Assembly: GCA_025998755.1 (NCBI GenBank)
Contig: AP024674.1
Span: 3,116,162-3,180,161, forward strand
From: Armatimonadota bacterium
Lineage (GTDB): Bacteria; Armatimonadota; UBA5829; DSUL01
Length of the DNA: 64,000 bases
Reading direction: 5' to 3'
In this document: positions 52,542-63,300 of the stretch, in pieces
Position numbering within the stretch: the stretch's first letter is position 1
How the letters are laid out: every line of letters starts with the position of its first letter
Notes under the pieces: model-generated
The model's input: the letters and a program-made list of their open reading frames with translations, nothing else
What the model was told of the DNA's origin: nothing
The model's database searches: none
Position numbers and translations under genes: made by a program

Positions 52542-53317
52542 AGGTCCCTCCTGGCGAACGCGATCCCGGATGCGCTCAGGACGAACGCGCAATACACCAG
52601 CCCGTAGACGGCCACTATGGCCATATAGGAAGCTGGCACGGCGATGTTATGCACCAGGGCGTCCTTGAAGCTGAAGCAGTCCAGGTTGGGCAGGACGGCG
52701 TAGAGACCTTTCAGCAGCAACGATCCCGCCGGACTGGCGCTCCGCTCGATCGCTCCGTGCAGATAGCTGATCTTGATCTGTCCCAGGATGAAGACGCCGA
52801 TAGTGAGCGTGCCGGCCACCAGGGGAGATACGAAAAGACTGAACAGGGTGCCGATGGCCGCCACTACGGCAACCTCGATCAGGATGAACAGCATCCCCAG
52901 CGCCACCGCCCCATCGAACGTCTTCTGATACACAGCCAAAATGCCCAGGAACACCACGGCCAGCAGCGCCATGCAAAGGGTGGCCGTGGCCATTGCTCCC
53001 AGGTAGCGTCCCAGCACATAATCTGAGCGTCGGACGGCGCGGGCTAGCACGGGGTAGGCCGTATGCGAAAGGATCTCGCCCGGGATATTCCCCGCGGAAA
53101 GCACCACCGCGAGCACCCCGCCGCAGAACAGGATCGCCGCCAGCGATAGGTCCTTTAGAATCTTGATCTGCACCCCCACATCGAAGAACGAAAGTAATGT
53201 GGTGGAACCGATGGCGGCGATGGTGAGGATCAGGGTGACCTGCAGCACCTGTTTGCGCAGGTTCTCCAGATAGGCCACCCGCGCGATTGCCAGAATCTGT
53301 CTCAGACGATGCATCAT
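52538..53317 (-). CDS. ABC transporter permease (ABC-2 type)
   Basis: 259 residues with six hydrophobic helices; the N-terminus (HRLRQILAIARVAYLENLRK) and the arrangement match ABC-2/NosY-like permeases, which move substrates outwards or tune other membrane complexes. Partner ATPase gene starts upstream on the same strand, ten bases between them. Substrate unknown. Confidence 0.88.
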   Translation of the reverse strand: MMHRLRQILAIARVAYLENLRKQVLQVTLILTIAAIGSTTLLSFFDVGVQIKILKDLSLAAILFCGGVLAVVLSAGNIPGEILSHTAYPVLARAVRRSDYVLGRYLGAMATATLCMALLAVVFLGILAVYQKTFDGAVALGMLFILIEVAVVAAIGTLFSLFVSPLVAGTLTIGVFILGQIKISYLHGAIERSASPAGSLLLKGLYAVLPNLDCFSFKDALVHNIAVPASYMAIVAVYGLVYCAFVLSASGIAFARRDL

Positions 53318-53327
53318 CTTGCACCTC

Positions 53328-54254
53328 TCAGGCGGCCAGACGCAGGAAAGCGCCTTCCAGAGTCTCGGACGAAGGAGTAACAGAGTTCAGAGGAACGCCT
53401 CCCGTCTCCAGCGCGCGCAGGACGGCGTAGACCTGATCGGGGCTGCACTCGATGGTCACTTCGTGCCCGCAGTCCCAGTCCACGCCCAGCTTCTGAAGCT
53501 CACGCTCCGCGATGGGCGTCAGGAACGCGGCGGACACGCGCACGGTGTTCCCTCCCTGCTTGATCTCCTCCGGAGCCCCACAGGCCACCAGCTTGCCTTG
53601 CTTCAGGATGGCCACGCGGTCGCAGAGGGTGTCTATTTCCGACAGGACGTGCGAGCTCAGGAAGATAGTGCGTCCCTCTTCGCGCAGACGTGAAATAATT
53701 CCCCGCATCTCGTGACGCGCCACCGGGTCCAGCCCGGAGGTCGGCTCGTCCAGAATGAGGAGCTGAGGATTCCCCAGCAGCGCCTGAGCGATCCCCACCC
53801 GCTGCTGGTTCCCCTTGGAGAGGCGTCCCAGGGCCAACTTCCGGTTCTTCTGGAGACCCGTTAGTTCCAGCGCCTCGTCAATGGCGGATCTCCGCTTGCG
53901 CGGCGGAATGCCGATCAGGTCCGCGTGGACCCGAAGCACCTCCTGGGGCGACAGAAACGGGTGAAAATACGGCTGTTCGGGAAGGTAGCCCACGTGCCGC
54001 CGGGTCTCGGGCTCGCTACAGGGCTCGCCGAAGATCTCCAGCTTCCCTGAGGTTGGCTTCAGGAAGCCCAGTAGCATCTTGATGGTTGTGGTCTTGCCGG
54101 CTCCATTGGCTCCCAGGAACCCGAAGACACCGCCGGCCGGCACCTCCAAATCCAGCTTATCCACCGCCACCCGGGTTTCGCCTCCCGGCAGGCGGAATAT
54201 GCGGGTTGCTCCCCGGCAGCGGATCGCCGGGTAGGCCAGATAGGTCTCTGTCAT
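53328..54254 (-). CDS. ABC transporter ATP-binding protein
   Basis: 308 residues from ATG 54254 (an upstream ATG at 54290 is less well placed). Walker A GANGAGKTTTIKMLLG, Q-loop YLPEQPYF, signature LSKGNQQRVGIAQAL, Walker B LLILDEPTSGLDP, switch His in SSHVLSEID. The C-terminal 80 residues match the regulatory tail common in ABC-2 drug- or NosF-type ATPases. First gene of a four-gene coupled operon (ATPase, permease, His-rich protein, TPR protein). Confidence 0.95.
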   Translation of the reverse strand: MTETYLAYPAIRCRGATRIFRLPGGETRVAVDKLDLEVPAGGVFGFLGANGAGKTTTIKMLLGFLKPTSGKLEIFGEPCSEPETRRHVGYLPEQPYFHPFLSPQEVLRVHADLIGIPPRKRRSAIDEALELTGLQKNRKLALGRLSKGNQQRVGIAQALLGNPQLLILDEPTSGLDPVARHEMRGIISRLREEGRTIFLSSHVLSEIDTLCDRVAILKQGKLVACGAPEEIKQGGNTVRVSAAFLTPIAERELQKLGVDWDCGHEVTIECSPDQVYAVLRALETGGVPLNSVTPSSETLEGAFLRLAA

Positions 54255-54375
54255 AGGCTCAGTTCCGTGGATGTCAGCATTCCCGCTCATGGATTATCGG
54301 AAGATGCTGCACAGGGTTGAGGGCTTTCAGCGAAATACTCGCCATCCGTTTGCAAAAAGGGGATGTCCCGGACAG

Positions 54376-54414
54376 AAAAACAGCCGGAGGGGGAAAGGAC
54401 TATCCCCCTCCGGC
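54376..54414 (-). terminator. Rho-independent terminator of the subtilase gene
   Basis: GCCGGAGGGGGA (54383-54394) pairs with TCCCCCTCCGGC (54403-54414); on the minus strand it is followed by TGTTTTT. It lies about 55 bases after the S8 peptidase stop. Confidence 0.85.
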
Positions 54415-54467
54415 CGGCCGTCTTCCCTCAAGCACAGGAGGAACGGAAACCGGTCTGCTGCTGCCGT

Positions 54468-56468
54468 CTAATTGATAACTTCGATATCGGACTGCCGCCG
54501 CGGCCGCAGTACCCGTCGCGGGACGGGCGATCCCTGCTGGATCTCGCAGCCGGAGATGCCGGTCACCCGGACATAGCGATTCAGGCCGGGGCGAACCACG
54601 TTGGGGCAGTGGACAAAGACTCCCGTGTAGGCTCCCCCGTCATCCAGCCCCGTACCGTCGTCCAGATAGAACCAGTCCGTTCCGACCGCCGTCACCTTAC
54701 CCCACGTGGAGACCAGAAGTCCGATGTTGTTCAGACCTGAGGCCATCTTCCGCGGGAAGGAGTACTGATCCACCACTCCCTGCTGGCGGCCCATCTGCGC
54801 GCCTCCCAGGGTGCGGTTCGTCATGCCCAGTGGTCGGGGCTCACCCGCGAAGCCGGTCTTCGTGATCTGCGCCCCCAGGATGGCCCGCTCGCCACTGATC
54901 TGTCCCACCGTGCCGAACAGTTCCACCACGTCGCCGCTCTGCAGCCCGGAAGGCACGGCTCCCTCATAGTACAGAAGGATCCCGCAGGAGCGGTTCTGCT
55001 CCTGCACATAGAGTCTGCCCGGAATCTCGCCGCTGGATGTGGATAGCACCACTCCCCGCAAGGCCACCGCTGTGCCGCTCAGCATCTCCTTCACCGCTCC
55101 GATGCTTTGCGCGCTCTGGGGCGTCTCGGTCAAGGCGCGGTAGGCGTTCACACGTCCCCAGCCGGTGAAGATGTCCCAGCCTGCCGTGCCCAGATCGTCG
55201 CAGGTCCGCACAATCTGGTTGAAAACCTGCTGGTTGGTCCAGTCAGGGAATCGCGACCAGACCAGCGCGGCCACACCGGCCACAAACGGAGCGGCCGCCG
55301 ATGTTCCGGGCAGCACGAAGTATCCCTGCGGCTCCATCATGGACGTGGCGCTCAGGATGTTGTTTCCCGGAGCCATCACGTCCAGGTAGCTTCCGTAGCT
55401 GGACCCGCCCTGTCCCCAGTCGGCGGCAGTGCAGCGCTGGTCGTATTCGTTGGTGGCTCCTACGGAGAGCACCTCCGGGTAAGAAGCTGGATAAGTATCC
55501 TCCGAGGTGCCCGAGTTGCCACTGGCGGCGACGATCAGGCACCCCTTGGACCACGCGTACTGGATGGCTGCGCGGAGAGCGGGAGCGTTCTCGCCGGTCA
55601 AGCTCATGTTGATGATCTTTGCCCCGTTGTCCGCCGCGTAGACCACCGCTGCGGCCGCGTCGTCCTCCAGCCCGTAGCCGTTTGAGTCCATGACCTTCAG
55701 GGCCATCACCGGGCTTCCCCAGGAGACTCCGGCCATGCCCACGCCGTCATCCGTCCCGGCGGCGGCGATGGCTGAGACGAACGTCCCGTGCTGAACGTCC
55801 ATGCCGTCTTCGCTGTGGTCATCCCAGGGGTCGTTGTCATTGTTGGCGAAGTCCCATCCGCGCCAATCATCCACAAAGCCGTTGCCGTCGTCGTCAATCC
55901 CGTTGCCGGGAATCTCCCTGGTGTTTGTCCACACTTTGGCGGAAAGATCCGGGTGGGTGTAGTCAATACCTGTATCCAGCACTGCGATGACCACATTCGG
56001 GCTCCCGGTCTCCACGGCCCATGCCTCAGGGGCCTTGATGTCCGCTCTGGGCAGCCCACCCGAGCCGAACCCGCTTCCTGAGCCGTCGTTGTAAAGTCCC
56101 CACTGGTAGAGAATGATGTAGCCCAGGTCCAGATAGTCCCATCCGTAAAGCAGGATGGGGTCGTCAGGCCATCGCTGTGTGGCGATGCGCAGCACGTGGT
56201 TCGGCCCGGCGTACTCCACGGCCGGACTGCTGCGGTATCGCTCCAGCGCTTTCTGGAGTTCTGCACCCTTGCGCAGCCGCACAGTCTGTATGCCAAGGGC
56301 TGGAATGGAGCGCCGCAGCTCCGTCCGGGCGGCAAAGTGCAGCAGCGGCGCAGCGTGTTCCTGCCCGGCCCGGAAACGGACGATGATCTGATCTTCCGCG
56401 TGGGTCCTGCCGGCCAGAGGCGTTAGAGCGGGCACGGCGGCGAGCGGAAGGGTCATCGCCAGGGCCAT
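54468..56468 (-). CDS. Secreted subtilisin-like S8 peptidase with C-terminal OB-like module
   Basis: 666 residues. Short hydrophobic start, inhibitor-like prodomain (about 25-95, IIVRFRAGQEHAAPLL), S8 catalytic domain with Asp165 (AVLDTGIDYTHP), His227 (VQHGTFVSAI), Asn318 (AASGNSGT) and Ser390 (LPGTSAAAPFVAG), and a calcium-loop insert (GNGIDDDGNGFVDDWRG). After 440 comes an OB-like module (QSIGAVKEMLSGTAVALRGV, VQEQNRSCGILLY, GERAILGAQITKTG) shared with the next two large secreted proteins. The frame stays open upstream and would give a longer signal peptide (RRGRPALTIILACTMALAM); the true start is unsure. Confidence 0.93.
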   Translation of the reverse strand: MALAMTLPLAAVPALTPLAGRTHAEDQIIVRFRAGQEHAAPLLHFAARTELRRSIPALGIQTVRLRKGAELQKALERYRSSPAVEYAGPNHVLRIATQRWPDDPILLYGWDYLDLGYIILYQWGLYNDGSGSGFGSGGLPRADIKAPEAWAVETGSPNVVIAVLDTGIDYTHPDLSAKVWTNTREIPGNGIDDDGNGFVDDWRGWDFANNDNDPWDDHSEDGMDVQHGTFVSAIAAAGTDDGVGMAGVSWGSPVMALKVMDSNGYGLEDDAAAAVVYAADNGAKIINMSLTGENAPALRAAIQYAWSKGCLIVAASGNSGTSEDTYPASYPEVLSVGATNEYDQRCTAADWGQGGSSYGSYLDVMAPGNNILSATSMMEPQGYFVLPGTSAAAPFVAGVAALVWSRFPDWTNQQVFNQIVRTCDDLGTAGWDIFTGWGRVNAYRALTETPQSAQSIGAVKEMLSGTAVALRGVVLSTSSGEIPGRLYVQEQNRSCGILLYYEGAVPSGLQSGDVVELFGTVGQISGERAILGAQITKTGFAGEPRPLGMTNRTLGGAQMGRQQGVVDQYSFPRKMASGLNNIGLLVSTWGKVTAVGTDWFYLDDGTGLDDGGAYTGVFVHCPNVVRPGLNRYVRVTGISGCEIQQGSPVPRRVLRPRRQSDIEVIN

Positions 56469-56669
56469 TGTGCAGGCAAGAATGATGGTCAGGGCCGGTC
56501 GGCCGCGGCGTGTAGTGTCCGTTTTGCGGGATCTCCTTTCCAGACTGTCAGCGGGCCCGATGCGCCGCGCTTCCCGCCCTCAAATCCATTATATCGCGCG
56601 GGACATAGAAAGAAGGAGCCGATTGCGGAAACCCGGCAGGAGAACCGGTACTTGTGACAGGGGGAATTC

Positions 56670-59057
56670 TTAAGGGAAAAGAACCTCTATGCTTCCGCTG
56701 GGGCCGCACCAGAGGAGGCGTGCATTGCCCCCCGATGTCTGATACAGCCCCGCGTTGCCCACCACGGAGACCATCTGCCCCGGCGCGGGAGTGGCGTGCT
56801 GCGGCCAGTGGGTCACCCTCAGCCCAAAGCCACTGCCGTCCGTAAGCGCGCACCCGTCGTCCAGATAGAAACCGGAAGGGGGCGACGAGGAGGTGACGAC
56901 TCCCGTCGCCTGTACACGCAGCCCCACCGTGTGCAGCCCGGTGGCGGGAGGACGCGTCACCCCCGGAGTATGAGGCGCAACGGGCGGACCGGCGATGTCC
57001 CTGGTGCGCATCGAGACCGGGGCGGGGATCCCGGCGGCTCCGGTGCGCAAAACGGCCGCGCCCGTGATGGCCCGCTCGTTTCCGTGTAGCCCCAGGGTCC
57101 CGCTCACGCTGACGACATCCCCGGCGGCCACCGACGGCCACGCCCCGGCCACCCGGATAGCCGCAGAGCGGTCCGGCTCCTGCATCCAGAACCAGGAGCC
57201 GGCGTTCTCAGTGACCACCTTGCCCTGCAGCGCCACCACTGTGCCGTTGGGATAGCTCCGCACCGCGCCGATGCGCTCCACCTGAGCGCAGCCCAGGGTG
57301 AAATCCTGCTGACGGACACCCTCGCCGACGGCGACGCCCTCCATACGGTGGGCTGTGTAGCCCGGCTTGGAGGCCGTGACTGTATACAGGCCCGCCCTGA
57401 GCGCGGTGAAGGTGTAAGTCCCGGCGGACCCGGTGACCATCGTCTGCGGCTGCCCCTCGATGACCACTGTCGCGCCCGCCACCGGAGCACCGTTCACGTC
57501 TCTCACCGTGCCGGTGAGAGATCCGGTTGAGGGCAGCTCACCGCGATACTCCCAGCGCACCGCGTCCGCAATGACCACCGACGGTCCGGCATTGTCTGAA
57601 AGGCTCACGCTTGCGCGCGCCGGGACCATCGGAAATCGTCCCAGCGACACCCAGCGGCCTCCGTTGGCGCGCTGGTCCACCCGGAATGTCTGATCGCCGT
57701 TAAGACTTTCCACGGTGTATGGGGCGTCCGGAGCCCGGTTCGCGCCCTGCGAATACCAGACCGCGACGTCATACATCCCCTCGCGCTGCAGTTGCGGGGT
57801 CCACCTGACCACGCCGGCGCCGGTGGCTCCCACTGTGGACTTCCAGCGGTAATCCGCGCCGTATTTGTCCGTCGCGATGGTCCCGACGGACCAGACGCCG
57901 GACACAACGCTGAACCCCGCGTCGCTGTTGTCCACGATCACGGCGTCCGGGTCCGGCCAGAAGTAGCCTGCGTCCAGGGCGGCGTCCAGGTCGCTGAGGA
58001 TCTGCGCCCGGTACGGATTGCTAGCGCCGTCTATGTTCCAGCCGTCGCAGTGGTCGCACCAGCGGTACATGTTCACGCATCGGAACACCGGCTTGCCGGT
58101 CAGGACAGCCTGACGGTTGTGGCGGTCAATCTCCGCGTAGATCTCCTGCATCCATCCCGCCAGATAGTGTTGAGAGGGGTCCTCCGGATGTCCGCCCTTC
58201 CAGTAGAAGTAGCCGTTGCACTCGGTGGCGTAAAGCGGCAGGTGATACAGGCTGGAGGGGATGCCGTAGTCTATCCAGTCTTTGTAGACATAAAAGCTGG
58301 AGTAAAGCAGCATCCCGCCGGCGTTCATCTTGGCCGTGCTGTGGATGGCCGCTGTGGAGTAACCCCGCGAGTTGATGTGCAGCGCAATGCCATCCAGCGG
58401 GCCAGTCGCGGCGATGGCGGTCAGCATCTGGTTCATATACTGCACCCAATTCAGGGGCATGGGATCGTGCGGGTAACCGCCGATAGTCCCTGAGCCGTAG
58501 GGCCCCGCCCAGGGCGCCAACGCCTGCGGTATAACACGATCGTTCGGCCGCACGGCCTTGATGGCGTTGTAGACCTTGCGGAAGCACTCCGCATAATCCT
58601 GTGGGGAGATGTATCTCAGCCGCCCCCCGTCCAGGGGCCACTCCGAGGCGAGGTTCGTCTCGTTGCCGATCACCCAGATGTTGCAGCCCTGGGAGTTGCG
58701 CACGAAGTTGGCGCAGCGCTGCGCGAAGTCGTCATATTTGGACTTGACCGGGATGGTGCCGTTCAGCCCGTAGCCATTGTTGATGCGGCAGATGACGGTG
58801 TGCCCTTCCGAAGAGATGCTGCGGAAGTCCGCGCCGCTCTGATCCGCCGGGTTGCTGCCCACCTCCACCGTGGCGGTTACCCAGCCCGCCCCCACCTTCG
58901 CCTTGATGCGGTTCAGGTATTCGGTAGGGCGGGGTTCGTGGTCGTGGATCCCGTAAATGCTCCGGGCCTCCGATGCCAGCGTGCGGCTCTGCTCGGAGCA
59001 GAGCAACAGGGCTGTGAGGGGGAGCAACAAAATGAGCAGTCTTGCCGAGAGCGTCAC
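56670..59057 (-). CDS. Secreted clan-A-like glycosidase with golvesin, regulatory and OB-like domains
   Basis: 795 residues from GTG 59057, seven bases after GGAGG; signal peptide follows (LLILLLPLTALLL). Domain order: glycosidase-like barrel (about 30-400) with WVIGNETN (Glu133) and LPLYATECNGY (Glu279) as acid/base and nucleophile candidates; golvesin/Xly-type domain (about 405-540, VDNSDAGFSVVSGVWSV); carboxypeptidase regulatory-like beta-sandwich (GSLTGTVRDVNGAPVAGATV); OB-like module (ERIGAVRSYPNGTVVALQGK, MQEPDRSAAIRV). Substrate unknown. It is divergent from the metallophosphoesterase gene. Confidence 0.8.
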   Translation of the reverse strand: MTLSARLLILLLPLTALLLCSEQSRTLASEARSIYGIHDHEPRPTEYLNRIKAKVGAGWVTATVEVGSNPADQSGADFRSISSEGHTVICRINNGYGLNGTIPVKSKYDDFAQRCANFVRNSQGCNIWVIGNETNLASEWPLDGGRLRYISPQDYAECFRKVYNAIKAVRPNDRVIPQALAPWAGPYGSGTIGGYPHDPMPLNWVQYMNQMLTAIAATGPLDGIALHINSRGYSTAAIHSTAKMNAGGMLLYSSFYVYKDWIDYGIPSSLYHLPLYATECNGYFYWKGGHPEDPSQHYLAGWMQEIYAEIDRHNRQAVLTGKPVFRCVNMYRWCDHCDGWNIDGASNPYRAQILSDLDAALDAGYFWPDPDAVIVDNSDAGFSVVSGVWSVGTIATDKYGADYRWKSTVGATGAGVVRWTPQLQREGMYDVAVWYSQGANRAPDAPYTVESLNGDQTFRVDQRANGGRWVSLGRFPMVPARASVSLSDNAGPSVVIADAVRWEYRGELPSTGSLTGTVRDVNGAPVAGATVVIEGQPQTMVTGSAGTYTFTALRAGLYTVTASKPGYTAHRMEGVAVGEGVRQQDFTLGCAQVERIGAVRSYPNGTVVALQGKVVTENAGSWFWMQEPDRSAAIRVAGAWPSVAAGDVVSVSGTLGLHGNERAITGAAVLRTGAAGIPAPVSMRTRDIAGPPVAPHTPGVTRPPATGLHTVGLRVQATGVVTSSSPPSGFYLDDGCALTDGSGFGLRVTHWPQHATPAPGQMVSVVGNAGLYQTSGGNARLLWCGPSGSIEVLFP

Positions 59058-59247
59058 AGGCTTACCTCCCCGGGACCCGCAGGCCGGTCCCGTGCACGCG
59101 CCGTCCCACTCCTCTCTTTTTCGATTATACCGCACCGCGCCAGCCGGACCGGAATACTGGTAGGGCCGCTTGTGGACAGCAGGAACACAGGAGTGGACCG
59201 CCGGCGTAGCAAGAATTGTGACTGACCGGCCAACCATATCCTGTTCC

Positions 59248-60063
59248 ATGTCGCGCAGACAGTTTCTGCAGCGCGGACTTCTGCTCGCTGCTGCCGCCGC
59301 CGTCCCACCTGCCGGGATGGCCGTCATCCGTTCCCGCGACCTGGCCATCGAAAAGCACCAGGTGGATCTTCCGGGGCTGCACCCCTCGCTGGACGGGCTG
59401 CGGATAGTCCAACTATCCGACCTGCACCGGGGCCCGCTGGTGGCGGAGGATGCCATTGCAGCCGCCGCTGCGGCCGCCATGGAGCTTCAGCCGGACCTCG
59501 TGACGCTTACCGGCGACTTCGTTTCCATCTCGCACACGAACATCGCCTCCTGCATAGAGGCGCTCCGGCCGCTTCGCGCGCCGCTTGGGGTCTATGGTGT
59601 TCCGGGAAACCACGACCACCACGCGGCGGCCGGGGTCATCGCCGCCAGGCTTGCCGGAGCAGGTATACCGCTTCTGGTGAACCGCAATGTGGAGGTGGAA
59701 CGGGGACTCTACCTGGCAGGAGTGGACGACCTCTGGTCCGGCAACGCCCGGCCGGATGCCGCGCTCAGCGGCATTCCGCGCGGCGCGGCCCGCATTCTGC
59801 TTTCGCACAACCCGTCTGTTGTGGACGGGGTGGACGAATCCCTCCTGCTCCTGGCGGGGCATACCCACGGCGGCCAGATCAACATCGGACCGCTGACCGG
59901 GTTTTTCACGTCCGCCGTCACCTCCCACGGACGCTTCCTCAGCGGTTGGTACAGGAATGGCCAGACGCGCCTGTATGTCAACCGGGGGATCGGCGTTGTG
60001 GGCATTCCCCTAAGGTTCCGCAGCCGGCCGGAGGTCACACTGTTCGTCCTCCGGGCCGCCTGA
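59248..60063 (+). CDS. Tat-exported metallophosphoesterase (YkuE-like)
   Basis: 271 residues from ATG 59248; the twin-arginine signal MSRRQFLQRGLLLAAAAAV suggests Tat export. Calcineurin-like phosphoesterase motifs in order: IVQLSDLHRGP, VTLTGDFVS, VPGNHDHH, LLLAGHTHGGQI, all metal ligands present. The C-terminal SGWYRNGQTRLYVNRGIGVV is typical of YkuE-like enzymes. It probably acts on phosphoesters or lipid-linked phosphates outside the cytoplasm. The 280 bases to the next gene include a possible TTGACT promoter and nothing else recognised. Confidence 0.93.
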   Translation: MSRRQFLQRGLLLAAAAAVPPAGMAVIRSRDLAIEKHQVDLPGLHPSLDGLRIVQLSDLHRGPLVAEDAIAAAAAAAMELQPDLVTLTGDFVSISHTNIASCIEALRPLRAPLGVYGVPGNHDHHAAAGVIAARLAGAGIPLLVNRNVEVERGLYLAGVDDLWSGNARPDAALSGIPRGAARILLSHNPSVVDGVDESLLLLAGHTHGGQINIGPLTGFFTSAVTSHGRFLSGWYRNGQTRLYVNRGIGVVGIPLRFRSRPEVTLFVLRAA

Positions 60064-60343
60064 TAGATGCGGTTGCGTGACCGGTTACACCTTGACTTAT
60101 CCCGGGTGGGGCCCGTAAACTGGTATATGGAAAGACTGTCTTGAGGGGGCGCGCCGCCGCCTGCCGCGCATCAGGGACCCGGTGCGCGTGGTGGGAGGCG
60201 AGGTTGGCTGCGCTTCCGTTTGCCCCCGCCAGTATCCCTCGCCCCGGCCTCAGGCTGCTGGCCCCGCTGCCGGGGTGCGCAGGGACGTGAGCGAGCCTGG
60301 AGCGGTGCGGACCCTCCGGGATGAGGAAAGGCGATTCGGCTCG

Positions 60344-63300
60344 ATGTTTGATGCGATTGTCCGCGGCGGGCGATCCGCCCTCCGGTTGACCGTGGCGGCG
60401 TTGGCCGTCCTGCTACTTATCTCAGGCGCCGGCGCCGATGAGATCCGTGGAGTCTGGGTGGACGCCTGGGGGGCGGGCTTCCGTTCGCAGAGCGAGGTGG
60501 AAGCGCTCCTTGGCCGGCCCGGCGACCCGAACAGCCGGGGCGCCATCCGCGAGGCCAACCTGAACGCGGTGTTCGTGCAGGTGCGCCGACGGGCGGATGT
60601 ATGCTACCCCTCGGGGGTGGGAGAACCCTATTTCTCCGGGCTCACCCCGTCCAACTTCAACGCCCTGCAGGCCATCATTGACGCCGCGCACGACACGACA
60701 GGCGGCAAGCAACGAATTGAGGTCCACGCGTGGATCGTCACCTTCGCCACAACCTCTTCCGGCACCACCCCGCCTGCCAACAGCATCTACTGGCAGCACA
60801 ACAATCCGAACGACCTGGACAACTACTGGATGACGCTGGACGAGAACGGCAACGAAACGTCCGATAAGGCCTTCGACCCTGGTCATCCGCGGTGCCTGGA
60901 GTACATCACCGACGTTTGCATGGACCTGATCACCCGGTTCGATATTGACGGGCTTCACTTCGACTACATCCGCTTTACCGCGAACAACCAGGGCTATAAC
61001 CCTGTCAGCATCGCCCGCTTCAATCAGCGCTACGGCCGCACTGGTCAGCCTTCACCGTCGGACGAGCAGTTCAAACAGTGGCGGCGTGATCAGATCACGG
61101 CTCTGGTTCGGAGGGTTTACGCCAAAACGCAACTCGTCAAGCCCCACGTCAAGATCTCGGGGGCGTTCGTCACCTGGAACCCTTCGCCCACAGCCTCCAC
61201 GCGCGCGGCTTTTCAGGCTACGCGGCCGTATTACGATGTTTACTGCGACTGGGATAGCTGGCTGCAGGAGGGCATCATTGACCTGGCGGTGCCCATGACC
61301 TACTACAACTGGGCGTCCCTGCCGAACGACTATGTCCGGTGGATGAACTTCCAGAAAGACCGCAAGGCCAACCGGCACGTGGCGGTGGGGCCGGGGACTT
61401 ACCTCAACTCCAAGGAGAACGCCATCCTTGAGGTTCTGAAGACCCGGGAACCCTCTCCTGCCGGAAACTACGCGCAGGGGTTCTGCATGTATTCCTACCG
61501 CGTGCCGTTCAACGGGGGCACGTGGGCGCAGTTTGCGCCGGATCTGAAAGCGCAGGTCACGCCCACTCCGGTGAACGTTCCGGCGATGCCCTGGAAGACT
61601 TCTCCAACAACAGGGCACATCATGGGCACAGTGACAGACTACTCCACCGGCCAGTGGATTGACGGAGGCACGGTCACGGTCACTGGCCCTGTCAGCCGCA
61701 CCACCCGCACGGACGGAGCGGGCTTCTACGCGTTTATTGACCTTCCGCCCGGAACTTACACCATCACGGTCAGCCAGAGCGGATTTCCCAACGCCAGCGC
61801 CGCCGTCACCATCGCCGCCGGCGACGCCGTTGCGCGGGACTTTCAGCTGGGTATCAACCAGCCTCCCGTGATCTCAGACGTTGCGGCGTCAGGCGTTACC
61901 AATAACTCGGCGGTCATCACGTGGCAGACGAATGTCCCGGCGACTTCGAGGGTGGAGTATGGCACCACACCCACTTACGGCACGTCGTCGCTGTTTTACT
62001 CGACGCCGCGCACATCGCACTCCGTTACGCTGACCGGGCTGCAGCCGAACACCACGTATTATTTCCGGGTCATCTCGACCAACGAGTTCGGCGAGAGCGC
62101 GTCCGGGCCGCACACGTTCACGTCCAGCGGCCCGCCGCAGATCTCCAACGTGCAGGTCACGGGCATCACGGCCACGTCGGCCACCGTTACGTGGACCACC
62201 AATGCGCCGGCTACCAGCCAGGTGCGCTACGGCACCTCACCTTCCTACGGCAACGTCACGCCTCTCAGCGAGGTGCCGGTGACCTCACACTCGGTCACCA
62301 TCTCTGGTTTGACGCCGAACACGGACTATCACTGCCAGGCCGTCTCCACGAACAGCTACGGAGCAGCGGAGTCCGCCAATGTTTGGTTCCGGACTGCCGC
62401 CTTCTCGGGCGAGATCATCGTGGACGGCACCACGGACCCTGAGTTCCAGTTCATTCAGGGGACGTGGAATATCGCGTCCGCGTCGTCCAAGTATGGAACG
62501 AACTATTTCTGGGTCAATTGCACGGGAAACGCGGCCGAATCGTCGGTCACCCACAAAGCCCGCTGGACGCCGTCGCTTCCGGTCAGCGGTTATTGGGACC
62601 TGTATGTCTGGTACGCCCGCGGCACGAACCGGGCCACGGACAGCTACTGGAAGATCATCAACGCCGGGACCACGCAGAACATCCGGCTGAATCAGCAGAT
62701 CAACGGCAACGGATGGACTCTGCTGGCGCAGTCTGTGCCGTTCAACAAAGGTAGCTCGGGCTATGTGGAGCTCTGGAACAACGGAGCCGACTCATCCAAG
62801 CTGGTGCAGGGCGACGCGGTGCGTTGGGTGTACGTTGGCGGAGACATCCAGGCTCCCACCGCTCCGTCCGGGCTTACCGCCACGGCGCTTTCGCCTTCTT
62901 CGGTCCAGCTGACCTGGAATCCGGCCACAGACGACCACGGAGTCGCCCGGTACAACATCTACCGGGCAGGTGTGAAGGTGGGAGAGTCCACAGCCACCAC
63001 TTTCGTGGACAGCTCCGGGCTTAACGCCAACACCGTGTATCTATACGAGGTCTCCGCCGTGGACGGGGCGTCCAACGAGGGGCCGCGTAGCTCTTCCGTG
63101 CCTGTGGCGACTCTGTCGGTGCCGCCGTCCACCGCCACCGTGACCAGCAACAGGCCGGTGGATGTCTGGCAGGCGGAGCCGTCGTTTGCGTTCACGGCTG
63201 TCGGCGGCTTCGGCTCCGGGCGCATCAGTTACTACCGATACGCCTGGAACTCCTCGTCCACTTACAGTTTCAGCGGCTCGGAGACCCTTTGGTCGTCCGG

